Position numbers and translations under genes: made by a program. This document shows, piece after piece, positions 8,962-17,176 of a stretch of 64,000 bases of DNA (position 1 is its first letter; the number at the start of each line of letters is the position of its first letter). The notes beneath the pieces are model-generated. The model did not search any database. It saw only the letters and a list, made by a program, of their open reading frames with translations, and was not told the origin of the DNA. This stretch comes from Pseudomonas petrae (GTDB lineage Bacteria > Pseudomonadota > Gammaproteobacteria > Pseudomonadales > Pseudomonadaceae), in the NCBI RefSeq assembly GCF_021728295.1, contig NZ_JAKJXE010000012.1, positions 95,689-159,688 on the forward strand, in the 5' to 3' direction.

Positions 8962-9387
8962 ATGCGCATTCCTTCCCGTTTGATTGGCGGTGTACTGGTT
9001 GCCACGCTGCTGACGCAACTCACTGCGTGCGGCAGTATTTTCTACCCGGACCGTCGCGGCCAGATTCAGGGCAGCGGTCGAATGGACCCGGCCATCATCG
9101 TGCTTGACGCCATTGGCCTGCTGTTCTACATCATCCCCGGCGTGATCGCGTTTGGCGTGGACTTCGCCACTGGCGCGATCTACCTGCCAAGCGGCAATCA
9201 GGCGCAGATCGATCCGCAGAAACTTGAACCTGCAGTGCGCACTGACGGCACGGTCGACAACCTCAAGCTGCAAGCCATCATCCAGACCGAGCTCGGCCGC
9301 ACGTTGCCGTTGGATGATCCTCGCCTGATCCAGCACAAAGGCAGCGTGCAGCAGCTCGCCGCACTGGGTCTTGTACCGTCCGCTTGA
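8962..9387 (+). CDS. Small lipoprotein, YceK/DUF1375-like
   Basis: This 141-residue protein has a lipoprotein signal peptide with lipobox LTAC (cysteine near residue 21). The segment after it (CGSIFYPDRRGQIQG) resembles YceK/YidQ small lipoproteins. A central hydrophobic stretch (IVLDAIGLLFYIIPGVIAFG) precedes FATGAIYLPSG. The ATG at 8962 has GAGGAGA 6 bp upstream; an in-frame extension to 8857 lacks the signal peptide at its start and is rejected. Membrane attachment is well supported; function is unknown. It lies 24 bp upstream of fieF, so the two may be co-transcribed. Confidence 0.72.
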   Translation: MRIPSRLIGGVLVATLLTQLTACGSIFYPDRRGQIQGSGRMDPAIIVLDAIGLLFYIIPGVIAFGVDFATGAIYLPSGNQAQIDPQKLEPAVRTDGTVDNLKLQAIIQTELGRTLPLDDPRLIQHKGSVQQLAALGLVPSA

Positions 9388-9411
9388 GATGTGTGATTTA
9401 AAGGAAGCGCC

Positions 9412-10317
9412 ATGAGCACCAGCCCCGAACACGCCCGCTTATTGCGTCTGGCGACCCGCGCCTCGCTTGCCGTGGCGAGCATTCTGATCGTTGCCAAAGC
9501 GATTGCGTGGTGGCTCAGCGGGTCAGTGAGTCTGCTGGCCGGGCTTACGGATTCGCTGCTCGATGGCGCCGCCTCATTCCTCAATCTGCTGGCCGTGCAT
9601 TACGCGTTGCGCCCGGCTGATGACGATCATCGCTACGGCCACGGCAAGGCTGAAGCGCTGTCGGGCATGGCACAAGCGTTGTTCATTGCGGTGAGTGCCT
9701 TCTTGATCGGCTTTCAGGCGGTCGACCGCATTCAACACCCGCAACCCCTCGGCGATCCGGGTTTGGGTCTGTTGGTGATGGTGTTGTCGATTGGACTGAC
9801 GATCGCATTGCTGATGTTGCAGCACCGAGTGGTGAAAGCGACGGGGTCAGCGGCGATACGCGCGGATTCCCTGCATTACCGCTCTGACCTGCTGCTCAAC
9901 TTCAGCATCATGGTGGCGCTGGGCCTGGCCTATTTCGGCTACTTCCAGCTAGACGCTTATTTTGGTCTGGCGATCGCGTTCTACATTTTGTGGAGCGCCA
10001 TTTCCATTGCCCGGGAGACGGTTTCAGTGCTGATGGACGCTGAACTGCCTGTGGATGTCAGCGCAAAAATGCTTGAACTGGCCGAGGGCGTGCCGGGCGT
10101 ACTGGGCGCCCACGACCTGCGCACGCGGATTTCGGGCAATCACTGGTTTGTGCAGTTGCACCTGGAGTTGCCGGGGACGCTGACGCTGTCGGTGGCTCAC
10201 GATTTATGCGAGCGGGTGGAAGCGGCGATTCAGGACGAATTCCCCAAGGCGGAAGTGCTGGTTCACGCGGATCCGCAGGAAGTGGTGGGTCGCGGGGATG
10301 GACCGGTTTTGAATTGA
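9412..10317 (+). CDS. fieF: Cation diffusion facilitator, FieF-type
   Basis: This 301-residue CDF transporter would export Zn(II)/Fe(II) from the cytoplasm by proton antiport. The intramembrane metal site is complete: D47 and D51 in LTDSLLDG (TM2) and H155 and D159 in HYRSD (TM5), the same D-D-H-D set as E. coli FieF. The linker motif HRYGHGKAEALSG follows TM2. The cytoplasmic C-terminal domain (from about residue 210) contains the histidines that form the dimer-interface metal sites. AAGGAAGCGCC precedes the ATG. Confidence 0.9.
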   Translation: MSTSPEHARLLRLATRASLAVASILIVAKAIAWWLSGSVSLLAGLTDSLLDGAASFLNLLAVHYALRPADDDHRYGHGKAEALSGMAQALFIAVSAFLIGFQAVDRIQHPQPLGDPGLGLLVMVLSIGLTIALLMLQHRVVKATGSAAIRADSLHYRSDLLLNFSIMVALGLAYFGYFQLDAYFGLAIAFYILWSAISIARETVSVLMDAELPVDVSAKMLELAEGVPGVLGAHDLRTRISGNHWFVQLHLELPGTLTLSVAHDLCERVEAAIQDEFPKAEVLVHADPQEVVGRGDGPVLN

Positions 10318-10346
10318 AGCCGTATCAAGCCAACGCAGCCGGTCCT

Positions 10347-10566
10347 GTGGGACCGGCTTCAGCCGGGAAGACGTCAGGCATCACACCGCAAATCTGAGGT
10401 GCACATACCGGCCTCTTCCCGGCTAAAGCCGGTCCCACTTAAAAACCTCGCGCATGTGCTGGCGGACTCGGGCCACTGTAGGAGCGCGCTTGCCCGCGAA
10501 ACCGGTTAATCAGGCGATACAGTTGTCGCAGTTCAAACGCCTTCGCGGGCAAGCGCGCTCCTACAG
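10347..10566. repeat. Composite REP unit: family A pair plus family B pair
   Basis: The 287-bp convergent gap between fieF and the DUF6515 gene holds a family A pair (10347-10438) and a family B pair (10477-10566), joined by a 38-bp linker (TTAAAAACCTCGCGC...GGCGGACTCGG). The linker and the sequence after the B pair (GGATGCGCGTCAGCCAGCAT) closely match the three composite units at 60955-61856. This suggests the A+B arrangement was copied as one unit. Confidence 0.88.
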
Positions 10567-10604
10567 GATGCGCGTCAGCCAGCATTATTTTGTCTCCCGC
10601 GCAC

Positions 10605-11804
10605 TCACTGCTGAACGCTATACCCCCGCCCTGCATAACAACTGGCCATCGCCTGACGGTACACACCCAGCACTTCCGGTGCCGGCTGATACGCCGCGCC
10701 CGCCGGGTCGAAATTGCTTTGCTGCACGGCGTAGCGGTAGCAATCGTAGCGATCCTGTTCGATTTCCTGTTGTGGCTTGCCTTCAGGCGGATAGGCGACG
10801 ACGTCGTAAGGGTTCGCTGCCTGCTGTACGGGCTGCGGCTGCTGCGGCGAGTACACCGGCTCGACGTTCTGCGGAGGCTCGGCGACTACGTATTCCTGGG
10901 TGCTCTGCTCGTAGGTGTAATAGGTGCCGGCGGCAACGAAGAACAAGGCGCTGCCGAGCCAGACCTGTTGCGCGTAGTCGGGCAGGTAGCGAACGCGCAC
11001 GCCTCTTGGGGGCTCGACGACCACATAACGCGGACCTTGCGGACGATACCAGTAACCGCCTGAGTAGAAATAATCGCCACCGCGATAAGGCACGCGGGAA
11101 TACCCGCCCGGCATGCGATCGATCTGGTAGCCCGGGCGATAGCGCGGACCGGATCCCCAGCCGTCGCCATGACCACCGGGGCGCCCGGCCTGCCAGTTAC
11201 CGTTGTCGGGACGATGATCGCCGCCGCGCCAGCGGTTGTCTTGCGGCTGGTCGCGATAGAAGCCCTGACGAGGCTGCTGGGTCTGAACCACCGTGTCCGG
11301 CCGACCCTGAATAGGCAAACCGCCCTGTCGATCCTGCAACTGACGCTGCTGTTGCTGCTGCTCTTGCTGGCGTCGCTGCTGATCCTGCTGTTGCTGGCGT
11401 TGCTGCTGTTGGCGCTGGTCATCACGCTGTTGATTGCGTTCGCGGTCCTGCTGCTGGCGCTGCTGATTGGCGCGCTCTTGCTGGTTCTGCTGAATCTGGC
11501 GCTGTTGCTGCACCTGTTCCTGCTGGCGCTGCTGTTGTTGCTGATTCTGCTGTTGCTGGCGTTGTTGCTGTTGTTGCTGTTGTTGCTGTTGCTGACGCTG
11601 CTGGTTGTCGCTAAAGCCGCGCTGGTTCTCCTGCTGCTGGCGCTGCATCTCGAACCCACGCTGCTGCTGCTGTTGCTGCTGTTGGTGCTGCTGCTCGTTA
11701 CGCTGCTGTTGCTGCTGATTGTTGTTGTCGTCGGCCCACACCTGAGCACTGATGCTCATGGCCAAGAGACTGACACCTGCCAAACGCCAGATGCGCGTGT
11801 TCAT
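10605..11804 (-). CDS. Exported Q-rich DUF6515 family protein
   Basis: This 399-residue protein has a signal peptide (cleavage near AQVWA-DD, residue about 22). A glutamine-dominated region of about 150 residues follows, with runs of up to 11 Gln broken by Arg, Asn and Glu. Then comes a Gly/Arg/Tyr-rich linker. The C-terminal half shows the DUF6515 pattern: GGYWYRPQGPRYVVVEPPRG, VRYLPDYAQQVWLGS, a hydrophobic segment ALFFVAAGTYYTY, and AVQQSNFDPAG near the end. Function is unknown; a cell-envelope role is inferred from the signal peptide. The ATG at 11804 begins the signal peptide; upstream in-frame sequence is not gene-like. The CAG/CAA repeats may vary in length. Confidence 0.8.
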   Translation of the reverse strand: MNTRIWRLAGVSLLAMSISAQVWADDNNNQQQQQRNEQQHQQQQQQQQRGFEMQRQQQENQRGFSDNQQRQQQQQQQQQQQRQQQQNQQQQQRQQEQVQQQRQIQQNQQERANQQRQQQDRERNQQRDDQRQQQQRQQQQDQQRRQQEQQQQQRQLQDRQGGLPIQGRPDTVVQTQQPRQGFYRDQPQDNRWRGGDHRPDNGNWQAGRPGGHGDGWGSGPRYRPGYQIDRMPGGYSRVPYRGGDYFYSGGYWYRPQGPRYVVVEPPRGVRVRYLPDYAQQVWLGSALFFVAAGTYYTYEQSTQEYVVAEPPQNVEPVYSPQQPQPVQQAANPYDVVAYPPEGKPQQEIEQDRYDCYRYAVQQSNFDPAGAAYQPAPEVLGVYRQAMASCYAGRGYSVQQ

Positions 11805-11934
11805 GCTTTCCTCACTGCGGCGCGGATACCTGTTGATAGGACTGCGTGTCGGGTGCGCCGTTCGCCGCACTCTATCAGCGTGGCGGATGAAACTGTAGAA
11901 GCGTGCGTTTCGGCCCAGGCGGAAATTCAGGCGC

Positions 11935-11960
11935 AAAAAAAGAGGGCTCAATGGCCCTCT
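11935..11960 (-). terminator. Rho-independent terminator (minus strand)
   Basis: A perfect 7-bp stem (AGAGGGC with GCCCTCT, 6-nt loop) is followed on the minus strand by a run of seven T and then GCGCC. The T run is on the minus-strand side only, so termination is directional. Confidence 0.75.
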
Positions 11961-12124
11961 CTGGAATACTTCGTCCTGGCTCGACGCTTTTGACGCCGGC
12001 TCACCTCGCATCGTCTTCTGGACAGTGCGTAGCCCGGTGGCCTGCTCAACCCTGTCGGGCTGGAGGCCGCGGCTGGCCTGATTCGGCGGGCCGCGCTGGA
12101 CGCTGTGTCCGGGCAGTGATTCTG
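11935..12124 (-). ncRNA. Candidate small RNA ending in a strong intrinsic terminator
   Basis: On the minus strand a sigma-S-like -10 element (CCTATTCT, core at 12131-12136) would start a transcript near 12124. About 165 bp later there is a clear intrinsic terminator: the AGAGGGC/GCCCTCT stem (11941-11960) followed by seven T. The interval holds no ORF with a ribosome site, and no minus-strand gene lies upstream because the Lrp gene is divergent, so the terminator has no protein-coding client. It ends 130 bp before the DUF6515 start. I cannot place it in a named sRNA family. A long leader of the DUF6515 gene with an attenuator is the main alternative. Confidence 0.5.
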
Positions 12125-12186
12125 GTTAAAAGAATAGGCTTTGGCGGACGACAGAGGATTGCGAATGTTGCTGATGAAAACACCAC

Positions 12187-12225
12187 TTGCGCAATAATTC
12201 ACTTCAGATGAATAATCCTGCGCAA
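12187..12225. promoter_or_regulatory. 39-bp dyad, probable operator of the Lrp/AsnC gene
   Basis: An extended imperfect palindrome has outer arms TTGCGCA (12187-12193) and TGCGCAA (12219-12225) and inner arms ATAATTCA (12194-12201) and TGAATAAT (12209-12216). A 7-bp centre separates the halves, with a 2-bp insertion on the right side. It ends 23 bp before the GTG start of an Lrp/AsnC regulator, the usual place for autoregulation. The A/T-rich inner half may overlap the -10 region. Confidence 0.55.
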
Positions 12226-12248
12226 TCCATTCAATAAAGGCGCTTATC

Positions 12249-12728
12249 GTGAGCAAGCTCGACAGATATGACTTGAGTATTTTGGCCGAACTGCAAAAGG
12301 ACGCGCGCATTTCCAATCAGGAGCTGGCCGAGCGCATTGGCCTGTCGCCTTCACCCTGCTCGCGTCGTGTCAAACAGCTCGAAGACGATGGTTATATCGT
12401 GGGCCAGGTCGCGCTGCTGGACCGCAAGAAGCTGGGCCTGAGCCTGACAGCCTACGTGTTGATCGGCATGGATCGCCACACGCCCGACCGCTTCGAGAAT
12501 TTCGAGCAGCACATCCGTAACCTGCCGCAGGTTCTGGAATGCAGCCTGGTGACCGGTATCGACGCCGACTATCAGTTGAAAGTTGTCGTACCGGACATGG
12601 ATCACTATCAGAAATTTCTGCTTGGCCATCTGACCCGCATCGACGGCGTGACCAGCGTGCGCTCCAGCTTCGTGCTCAATCAGGTACTGGCGAGCACTGA
12701 ATTGCCGCTGGTGCATTTGCGCGGCTGA
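12249..12728 (+). CDS. Lrp/AsnC family transcriptional regulator
   Basis: This 159-residue protein has an N-terminal AsnC-type winged helix-turn-helix (LDRYDLSILAELQKDARISN, then ELAERIGLSPSPCSRRVKQLE) and a C-terminal RAM ligand-binding domain (about residues 65-150). The LSPSPCSRRVKQLEDDG recognition region is typical of Lrp-like global or amino-acid-responsive regulators. It starts with GTG, preceded by AAAGG. The effector and regulon cannot be inferred. A 39-bp dyad upstream suggests autoregulation. The DUF2788 gene follows after 23 bp. Confidence 0.9.
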   Translation: MSKLDRYDLSILAELQKDARISNQELAERIGLSPSPCSRRVKQLEDDGYIVGQVALLDRKKLGLSLTAYVLIGMDRHTPDRFENFEQHIRNLPQVLECSLVTGIDADYQLKVVVPDMDHYQKFLLGHLTRIDGVTSVRSSFVLNQVLASTELPLVHLRG

Positions 12729-12751
12729 ACCGCGTACGACAGGAGTAATCC

Positions 12752-12958
12752 ATGCATCCTGCACTGTTTGAAGAATGGATGATGACCCTATTGATCACGG
12801 CGCTGGTCGGGTTCATGGGCTTCATCGTCTGGGATCTGGCGAAGAAATCCAGAGCCGGGCGCTTCGGCACCATTCTCCTGTTCAGCGTTCTGGGCCTGGG
12901 AATTCTGGCGTTTGTGATCAAGAGCGTGGTGATCGCCTACCTGGAGCAGCGTGGGTGA
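12752..12958 (+). CDS. DUF2788 small membrane protein
   Basis: This 68-residue protein has two transmembrane segments (about residues 10-28 and 40-62) separated by a basic loop (KKSRAGRFG). This matches DUF2788, a small uncharacterised family common in Pseudomonas. AGGAG lies 8 bp before the ATG. The 23-bp gap suggests co-transcription with the Lrp-family gene. Confidence 0.8.
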   Translation: MHPALFEEWMMTLLITALVGFMGFIVWDLAKKSRAGRFGTILLFSVLGLGILAFVIKSVVIAYLEQRG

Positions 12959-12983
12959 TTTCGCCACAACCCCGAACGGCTTG

Positions 12984-13086
12984 TGCAGGAGCGCGCTTGG
13001 TCTGGGCTGCATCCGGACGAAGGCGTCGTACCCGCTGCATTGATGTCGTCTGACCCGACGCGTTCGCGGGCAAGCGCGCTCCTACA
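12984..13086. repeat. Family B REP pair, left half decayed
   Basis: The left copy begins TGCAGGAGCGCGCTTGG and then diverges; the right copy (CGCGGGCAAGCGCGCTCCTA) is intact and ends at 13086. It lies between the DUF2788 gene and the convergent rluE. Confidence 0.8.
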
Positions 13087-13131
13087 GTTGATACGTGCAG
13101 GCCAGGCATCTCGCGCCGGTCATCAAGACTG

Positions 13132-13764
13132 TCAGAGCTTCGCCGGCACTTCACGCCACTGCCCCTGATCCAGCCCTTCAAGGCTCCAGTCGCCAATCCG
13201 CACGCGGACCAGTCGCAACGTCGGCAGCCCGACCGCCGCGGTCATCCTGCGCACCTGGCGGTTTCGGCCTTCCTTGATCACCAGCTCCAGCCAGCTTGTC
13301 GGCACGCTTTTGCGAAACCGCACCGGCGGGTTGCGTGGCCACAGTTCCGGTTCGTCCAGTTGTCGGGCCTGTGCAGGCAGGGTCGGGCCATCGTTGAGCT
13401 CAACGCCATTACGCAGCTTCTGCAGTTGCTCTTGCGTCGGCTCGCCCTCCACCTGCACCCAATAGGTTTTCGCCAGCTTGTGCTTGGGGTCGGCGATGCG
13501 CGCTTGCAGTTGGCCGTCGTTAGTCAGCAACAGCAAGCCTTCGCTGTCGCGGTCCAGGCGGCCGGCCGGGTAGATGCCGGGGATGTCGATGAAATCCTTG
13601 AGCGTCGCGCGACCTTCGCCATCACTGAACTGAGTCAGCACGTCGAAGGGTTTGTTGAACAGAATCAGCCGAGGTTCGGCGGGCGGCGCTTTGGCGACAC
13701 GCCGGGCGGCGCCCGTGCGATCAGGCGAAGGACGGCGGGAATCGGGACATTGGTTGCGGGGCAT
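13132..13764 (-). CDS. rluE: 23S rRNA pseudouridine synthase, RluE-like (RsuA family)
   Basis: This 210-residue protein is an RsuA/RluB/E/F-family pseudouridine synthase without an N-terminal S4 domain. The catalytic motif is GRLDRDSEGLLLLTNDG, with the nucleophilic Asp in RLD. Other family motifs are ILFNKPFDVLTQFSD and EGRNRQVRRMTAAVG. The short S4-less form beginning with a basic tail matches RluE, which modifies U2457 of 23S rRNA in E. coli. The ribosome site is weak. Confidence 0.88.
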   Translation of the reverse strand: MPRNQCPDSRRPSPDRTGAARRVAKAPPAEPRLILFNKPFDVLTQFSDGEGRATLKDFIDIPGIYPAGRLDRDSEGLLLLTNDGQLQARIADPKHKLAKTYWVQVEGEPTQEQLQKLRNGVELNDGPTLPAQARQLDEPELWPRNPPVRFRKSVPTSWLELVIKEGRNRQVRRMTAAVGLPTLRLVRVRIGDWSLEGLDQGQWREVPAKL

Positions 13765-13808
13765 GGGAAACCGGAAAAAATGACGGGAACGGAAAGGACC
13801 ACTAAACA

Positions 13809-13837
13809 GAAAGGGCCACTTTAGTGGCCCTTTCGTT
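13809..13837. terminator. Terminator of amn (bidirectional hairpin)
   Basis: A perfect stem AAAGGGCCAC/GTGGCCCTTT with a TTTA loop lies 15-45 bp past the amn stop. Its flanking A/T tracts give U runs in both directions. It separates amn from rluE, which lies downstream on the same strand. Confidence 0.75.
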
Positions 13838-13851
13838 GAACGCCTAGCGCC

Positions 13852-15315
13852 TTAACGGAACGGCGGCTCGTCGAAGCTGCGCAGTTTGCGCGAATGCAGC
13901 GAGTTGAGCTGCGTGCGCATCAGGTCCAGCGCGGCGATGCCGATCTTCAGATGCTGCGTGACGGCACGCTCATAAAACGCGTTGGCCGAGCCCGGCAGCT
14001 TGATCTCGCTGTGCAGCGGTTTGTCCGACACGCAGAGCAAGGTTCCGTAAGGCACCCGCAGGCGATAACCTTGCGCCGCAATGGTGCCGCTCTCCATGTC
14101 CACCGCCACGGCGCGGGACAGGTTGATCAGCGGCCGCTCCTGGGCCCAGCGCAGTTCCCAGTTGCGATCGTCGTAGGTCAGGACCGTACCGGTGCGCAGA
14201 CGCTTCTTCAGATCGTCGCCGCGTTCGCCGGTGACCTGAGCGGCTGATTCCTGCAACGCCAGTTGCACCTCGGCCAGCGCCGGGATCGGGATGTTCGGCG
14301 GCAGCACGCGATCAAGAATGCCGTCACGACGCATGTAGGCGTGGGCGAGCACATAGTCGCCGATGGTCTGCGACTGACGCAGGCCGCCGCAGTGACCAAT
14401 CATCAGCCAGCAATGCGGACGCAGGACGGCCAGGTGGTCGGTGATGTTCTTGGCGTTGGACGGGCCGACGCCGATGTTGACCAATGTGACGCCATGGCCG
14501 TCTTCGGCGATCAGGTGATACGCCGGCATCTGGTAACGGTGCCAGACCACGCCGGAGACGATGGCCTGGGCTTCGCCATAATCCATGCTCTTGTCGACGA
14601 TCACGTTGCCCGGCAAAACCATCTTCACGAAGCGCGGGTCATCGCGCAGTTTTTCCAGGCCATGCACGATGAACTGGTCGACGTAGCGGTGGTAGTTGGT
14701 CAGCAGGATCCACGGCTGAACATGGCGCCAGTCGCTGCCGGTGTAATGCACCAGACGGCGCAGCGAGAAATCCACCCGGGCGGCGTCGAACAAGGCGAGC
14801 GGCAGCGGATCGGTGTTGGCCCAGTCGTATAGACCGTCAGCGATGCCATCGGTGGCGGCCGACAAATCGGTGCTCGGGAAGACGCGGGCCAGGGTCGCGG
14901 CGGTGACGCCGGTGCCGGCCAGTTCATCGCCCTGCTCGACCACGTACGGATACGGAATGTTCTGCTCGCTGACGCCCACTTCCACCGTCACGGTGAAGTC
15001 GTTCATCAGCGGCACAAGCTGTTCGAGCAGGTATTTACGGAAGGCCGCCGGGTGGGTGACGGTGACGCTGTAGGTGCCGGGCAGCTGAACCTTGGCGTAG
15101 GCGCGCGTGGTCAGCGGCACTTCGCCCTGGCAGTGGTAGGTCAGGCGCAGCTCGGGGTAGCGGAACGTCAGACGCTCGGCGGCATCTGGTTCGACGCGGT
15201 CTTTCAGGTAGCGCTTAAGCGCCTGGCTCAAGGCGGTGGTTGCCCGTGCGTGCAGCTCAGCGAGCCGGTCAACGGCTTGTTCGGCAGTTTCTACGACAAT
15301 GAAAGCTTCGGTCAC
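13852..15315 (-). CDS. amn: AMP nucleosidase
   Basis: This 487-residue enzyme hydrolyses AMP to adenine and ribose 5-phosphate. It has an N-terminal Amn-specific domain and a C-terminal nucleoside-phosphorylase-like domain with NIGVGPSNAKN, LMIGHCGGLR and the ribose-binding VDMESGTIAAQGY. I chose the GTG start at 15315 (VTEAFIVVETAEQAV) because the length then matches E. coli Amn (about 484) and AAGGAT lies upstream. The open frame extends 100 residues further back without family-like sequence. Confidence 0.9.
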   Translation of the reverse strand: MTEAFIVVETAEQAVDRLAELHARATTALSQALKRYLKDRVEPDAAERLTFRYPELRLTYHCQGEVPLTTRAYAKVQLPGTYSVTVTHPAAFRKYLLEQLVPLMNDFTVTVEVGVSEQNIPYPYVVEQGDELAGTGVTAATLARVFPSTDLSAATDGIADGLYDWANTDPLPLALFDAARVDFSLRRLVHYTGSDWRHVQPWILLTNYHRYVDQFIVHGLEKLRDDPRFVKMVLPGNVIVDKSMDYGEAQAIVSGVVWHRYQMPAYHLIAEDGHGVTLVNIGVGPSNAKNITDHLAVLRPHCWLMIGHCGGLRQSQTIGDYVLAHAYMRRDGILDRVLPPNIPIPALAEVQLALQESAAQVTGERGDDLKKRLRTGTVLTYDDRNWELRWAQERPLINLSRAVAVDMESGTIAAQGYRLRVPYGTLLCVSDKPLHSEIKLPGSANAFYERAVTQHLKIGIAALDLMRTQLNSLHSRKLRSFDEPPFR

Positions 15316-15410
15316 GATGCATATCCTTCTGATCTTGCAAGCGCACATCTTGCCTGCAACAGATGACGAAGGCACGAGTTGTGTCAGAGAGGCCCGCTCC
15401 GGATATCCCG

Positions 15411-15490
15411 TGTGGGAGCGCGCTTGCCCGCGAAAAATGTGGCATTCACCGAATGTATGCCTGACACAGCCCATTCGCAGGCAGCGCACA
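15411..15490. repeat. Family B REP pair, right half decayed
   Basis: An intact left core (TGTGGGAGCGCGCTTGCCCG) starts at 15411. The right copy (ATTCGCAGGCAGCGCACACA) is degenerate. It lies between the amn start and the aidB stop. Confidence 0.75.
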
Positions 15491-15496
15491 CACAGA

Positions 15497-17158
15497 TCAC
15501 CCGATTTGCGTCGATGACCGCGCGACCAGCGCCTGAACATCCACCCCGCGCGGCAAGGCGCCGTAGACGCGCCCCGGCCGTTCCAGGCGTCCGGCAATAA
15601 AGCCGTCGCTGACCACTGCATTGCCCGCTTCCAGCAGCAATTTCGCTTGCAGCCCTACGGCGATGTCTTCGGTGAGTTGTCGGGCGCGGTACTGGATGTC
15701 GCCGGTGTCCTGAAACGCGTCCTTCAAGCCATGAATATGCGCGGCCAGACGCTTGTCGCCATGACCGTCACCAAGCTCATCAAAAAGCGCATCCAGCACG
15801 CCGGGCTCTTTGGACAGCGCGCGCAGCACGTCCAGGCACTGCACGTTCCCGGAACCCTCCCACGTCGAATTGACCGGCGCCTCACGGTAAAGACGCGGCA
15901 GAATCGTGTCCTCCACATACCCTGCGCCGCCCATGCATTCCGCCGCTTCGTTGATCATTGCCGGCGCGCGCTTGCAGATCCAGTACTTGCCCACCGCCGT
16001 TACGAGTCGTGCGAAACGCGCTTCGTGGCCGTCATCCAGGCGCTCCAGCGAGCGTCCCATGCGCAAGGTCAGTGCGAGGGATGCTTCGCTTTCCAGCGCC
16101 AGATCGGCGAGCACGTTTTGCATGAGCGGCTGCTCGCTGAGCAAGCGGCCGCTGACGGTACGATGGGCGCAATGGTGAGCGGCCTGGGTCAGGGCCTGAC
16201 GCATCAGCGCGCTGGAACCGGTCATGCAGTCGAATCGGGTCATCGCCACCATTTCGATAATGGTCGGCACGCCGCGCCCCTCCTCGCCCACCATCCAGGC
16301 CAGGGCGCCTCGGAATTCCACTTCACTGGACGCGTTGGACCAGTTGCCCAGTTTGTCCTTCAGCCGCTGTATGTAGAACTCGTTGCGGGTGTCATCCGGG
16401 CGATGGCGCGGCAGCAGGAAACAGGTCAGGCCTTTGTCGGTCTGCGCCAGGGTGAGAAAGGCGTCGCACATGGGCGCCGAACAAAACCATTTGTGCCCGA
16501 CCAGTTCATACGCCTGACCGGGACCGGGCTGGCCGACCGGATAGGCCCGCGTGGTGTTCGCGCGCACGTCGGTGCCACCCTGTTTCTCGGTCATGGCCAT
16601 GCCGATGGTGGCGCCGGCCTTGTGGGCGATGCCGACGTTGCGCGGGTCGTAGCGGGTGGCGAGGATCTTCGGCAGCCAGGTCTCGGCCAGATCCGCTTGA
16701 AGACGCAGGGCGGGCACGCTGGCGAAGGTCATGGTCAGCGGACAGCCGCTGCCCGCTTCGGCCTGGGTGTGCAAATAGCTCATCGCCGCGCGTGCGACAT
16801 GGGCGCCTTCCCGGGGATCGGTCCACGGCAGCGAGGGGATGCCGTGCTCGATCGCCGTTTGCATCAACTGGTGATACGCAGGATGAAACTCCACCAGATC
16901 GATGCGATGGCCATAGCGATCATGGCTGGCGAACACCGGCTTGTTCTGATTGGCGAGGAAACCCGCTTCCATCAACGGGCCACCGGCCAGCGCGCCATAG
17001 GCGTCGATTCTGTCCTGCGCCCAGCCCGCGCCGAAGCGCTGCGACCACTCTTGCAGCGGCAGATCGATGCGGTACAGGTTGGTGCCGTCCAGTGAAGGCG
17101 GCTGATTGGTGACCTCGTGGGTCTCGGCGAATTGATGCAGATTGATGCGCTGGTCCAT
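15497..17158 (-). CDS. aidB: AidB-like acyl-CoA dehydrogenase (adaptive alkylation response type)
   Basis: This 553-residue flavoprotein belongs to the AidB branch of the acyl-CoA dehydrogenases. Features include AMTEKQGGTDVRANTT (flavin-binding loop), GHKWFCSAPMCDAFLTLAQ and C-terminal EGSGNVQCLDVLRALS. The AidB-type C-terminal extension and a length near 540 separate it from fatty-acid enzymes. E. coli AidB binds DNA and protects against alkylation damage; the reaction is not firmly known. A 7-bp inverted repeat lies 19 bp upstream of the ATG. Confidence 0.87.
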   Translation of the reverse strand: MDQRINLHQFAETHEVTNQPPSLDGTNLYRIDLPLQEWSQRFGAGWAQDRIDAYGALAGGPLMEAGFLANQNKPVFASHDRYGHRIDLVEFHPAYHQLMQTAIEHGIPSLPWTDPREGAHVARAAMSYLHTQAEAGSGCPLTMTFASVPALRLQADLAETWLPKILATRYDPRNVGIAHKAGATIGMAMTEKQGGTDVRANTTRAYPVGQPGPGQAYELVGHKWFCSAPMCDAFLTLAQTDKGLTCFLLPRHRPDDTRNEFYIQRLKDKLGNWSNASSEVEFRGALAWMVGEEGRGVPTIIEMVAMTRFDCMTGSSALMRQALTQAAHHCAHRTVSGRLLSEQPLMQNVLADLALESEASLALTLRMGRSLERLDDGHEARFARLVTAVGKYWICKRAPAMINEAAECMGGAGYVEDTILPRLYREAPVNSTWEGSGNVQCLDVLRALSKEPGVLDALFDELGDGHGDKRLAAHIHGLKDAFQDTGDIQYRARQLTEDIAVGLQAKLLLEAGNAVVSDGFIAGRLERPGRVYGALPRGVDVQALVARSSTQIG

Positions 17159-17176
17159 GAGGCGACTCCGGTCCGG

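Noticed and set aside
11169..11993. 274-codon leucine-rich plus-strand ORF
   Set aside because: It is the antisense of the CAG/CAA repeat in the DUF6515 gene; poly-Leu arises from CTG/TTG.
11935..12124. Identification of the candidate small RNA as RgsA, RsmY or RsmZ
   Set aside because: RgsA, as I recall, lies near tatD/pilZ/holB in Pseudomonas, and the sequence lacks the repeated unpaired GGA motifs of Rsm RNAs.
14263..14832. 189-codon plus-strand ORF inside amn
   Set aside because: Shadow of the amn gene, whose protein is clearly conserved; the antisense product has no family features.
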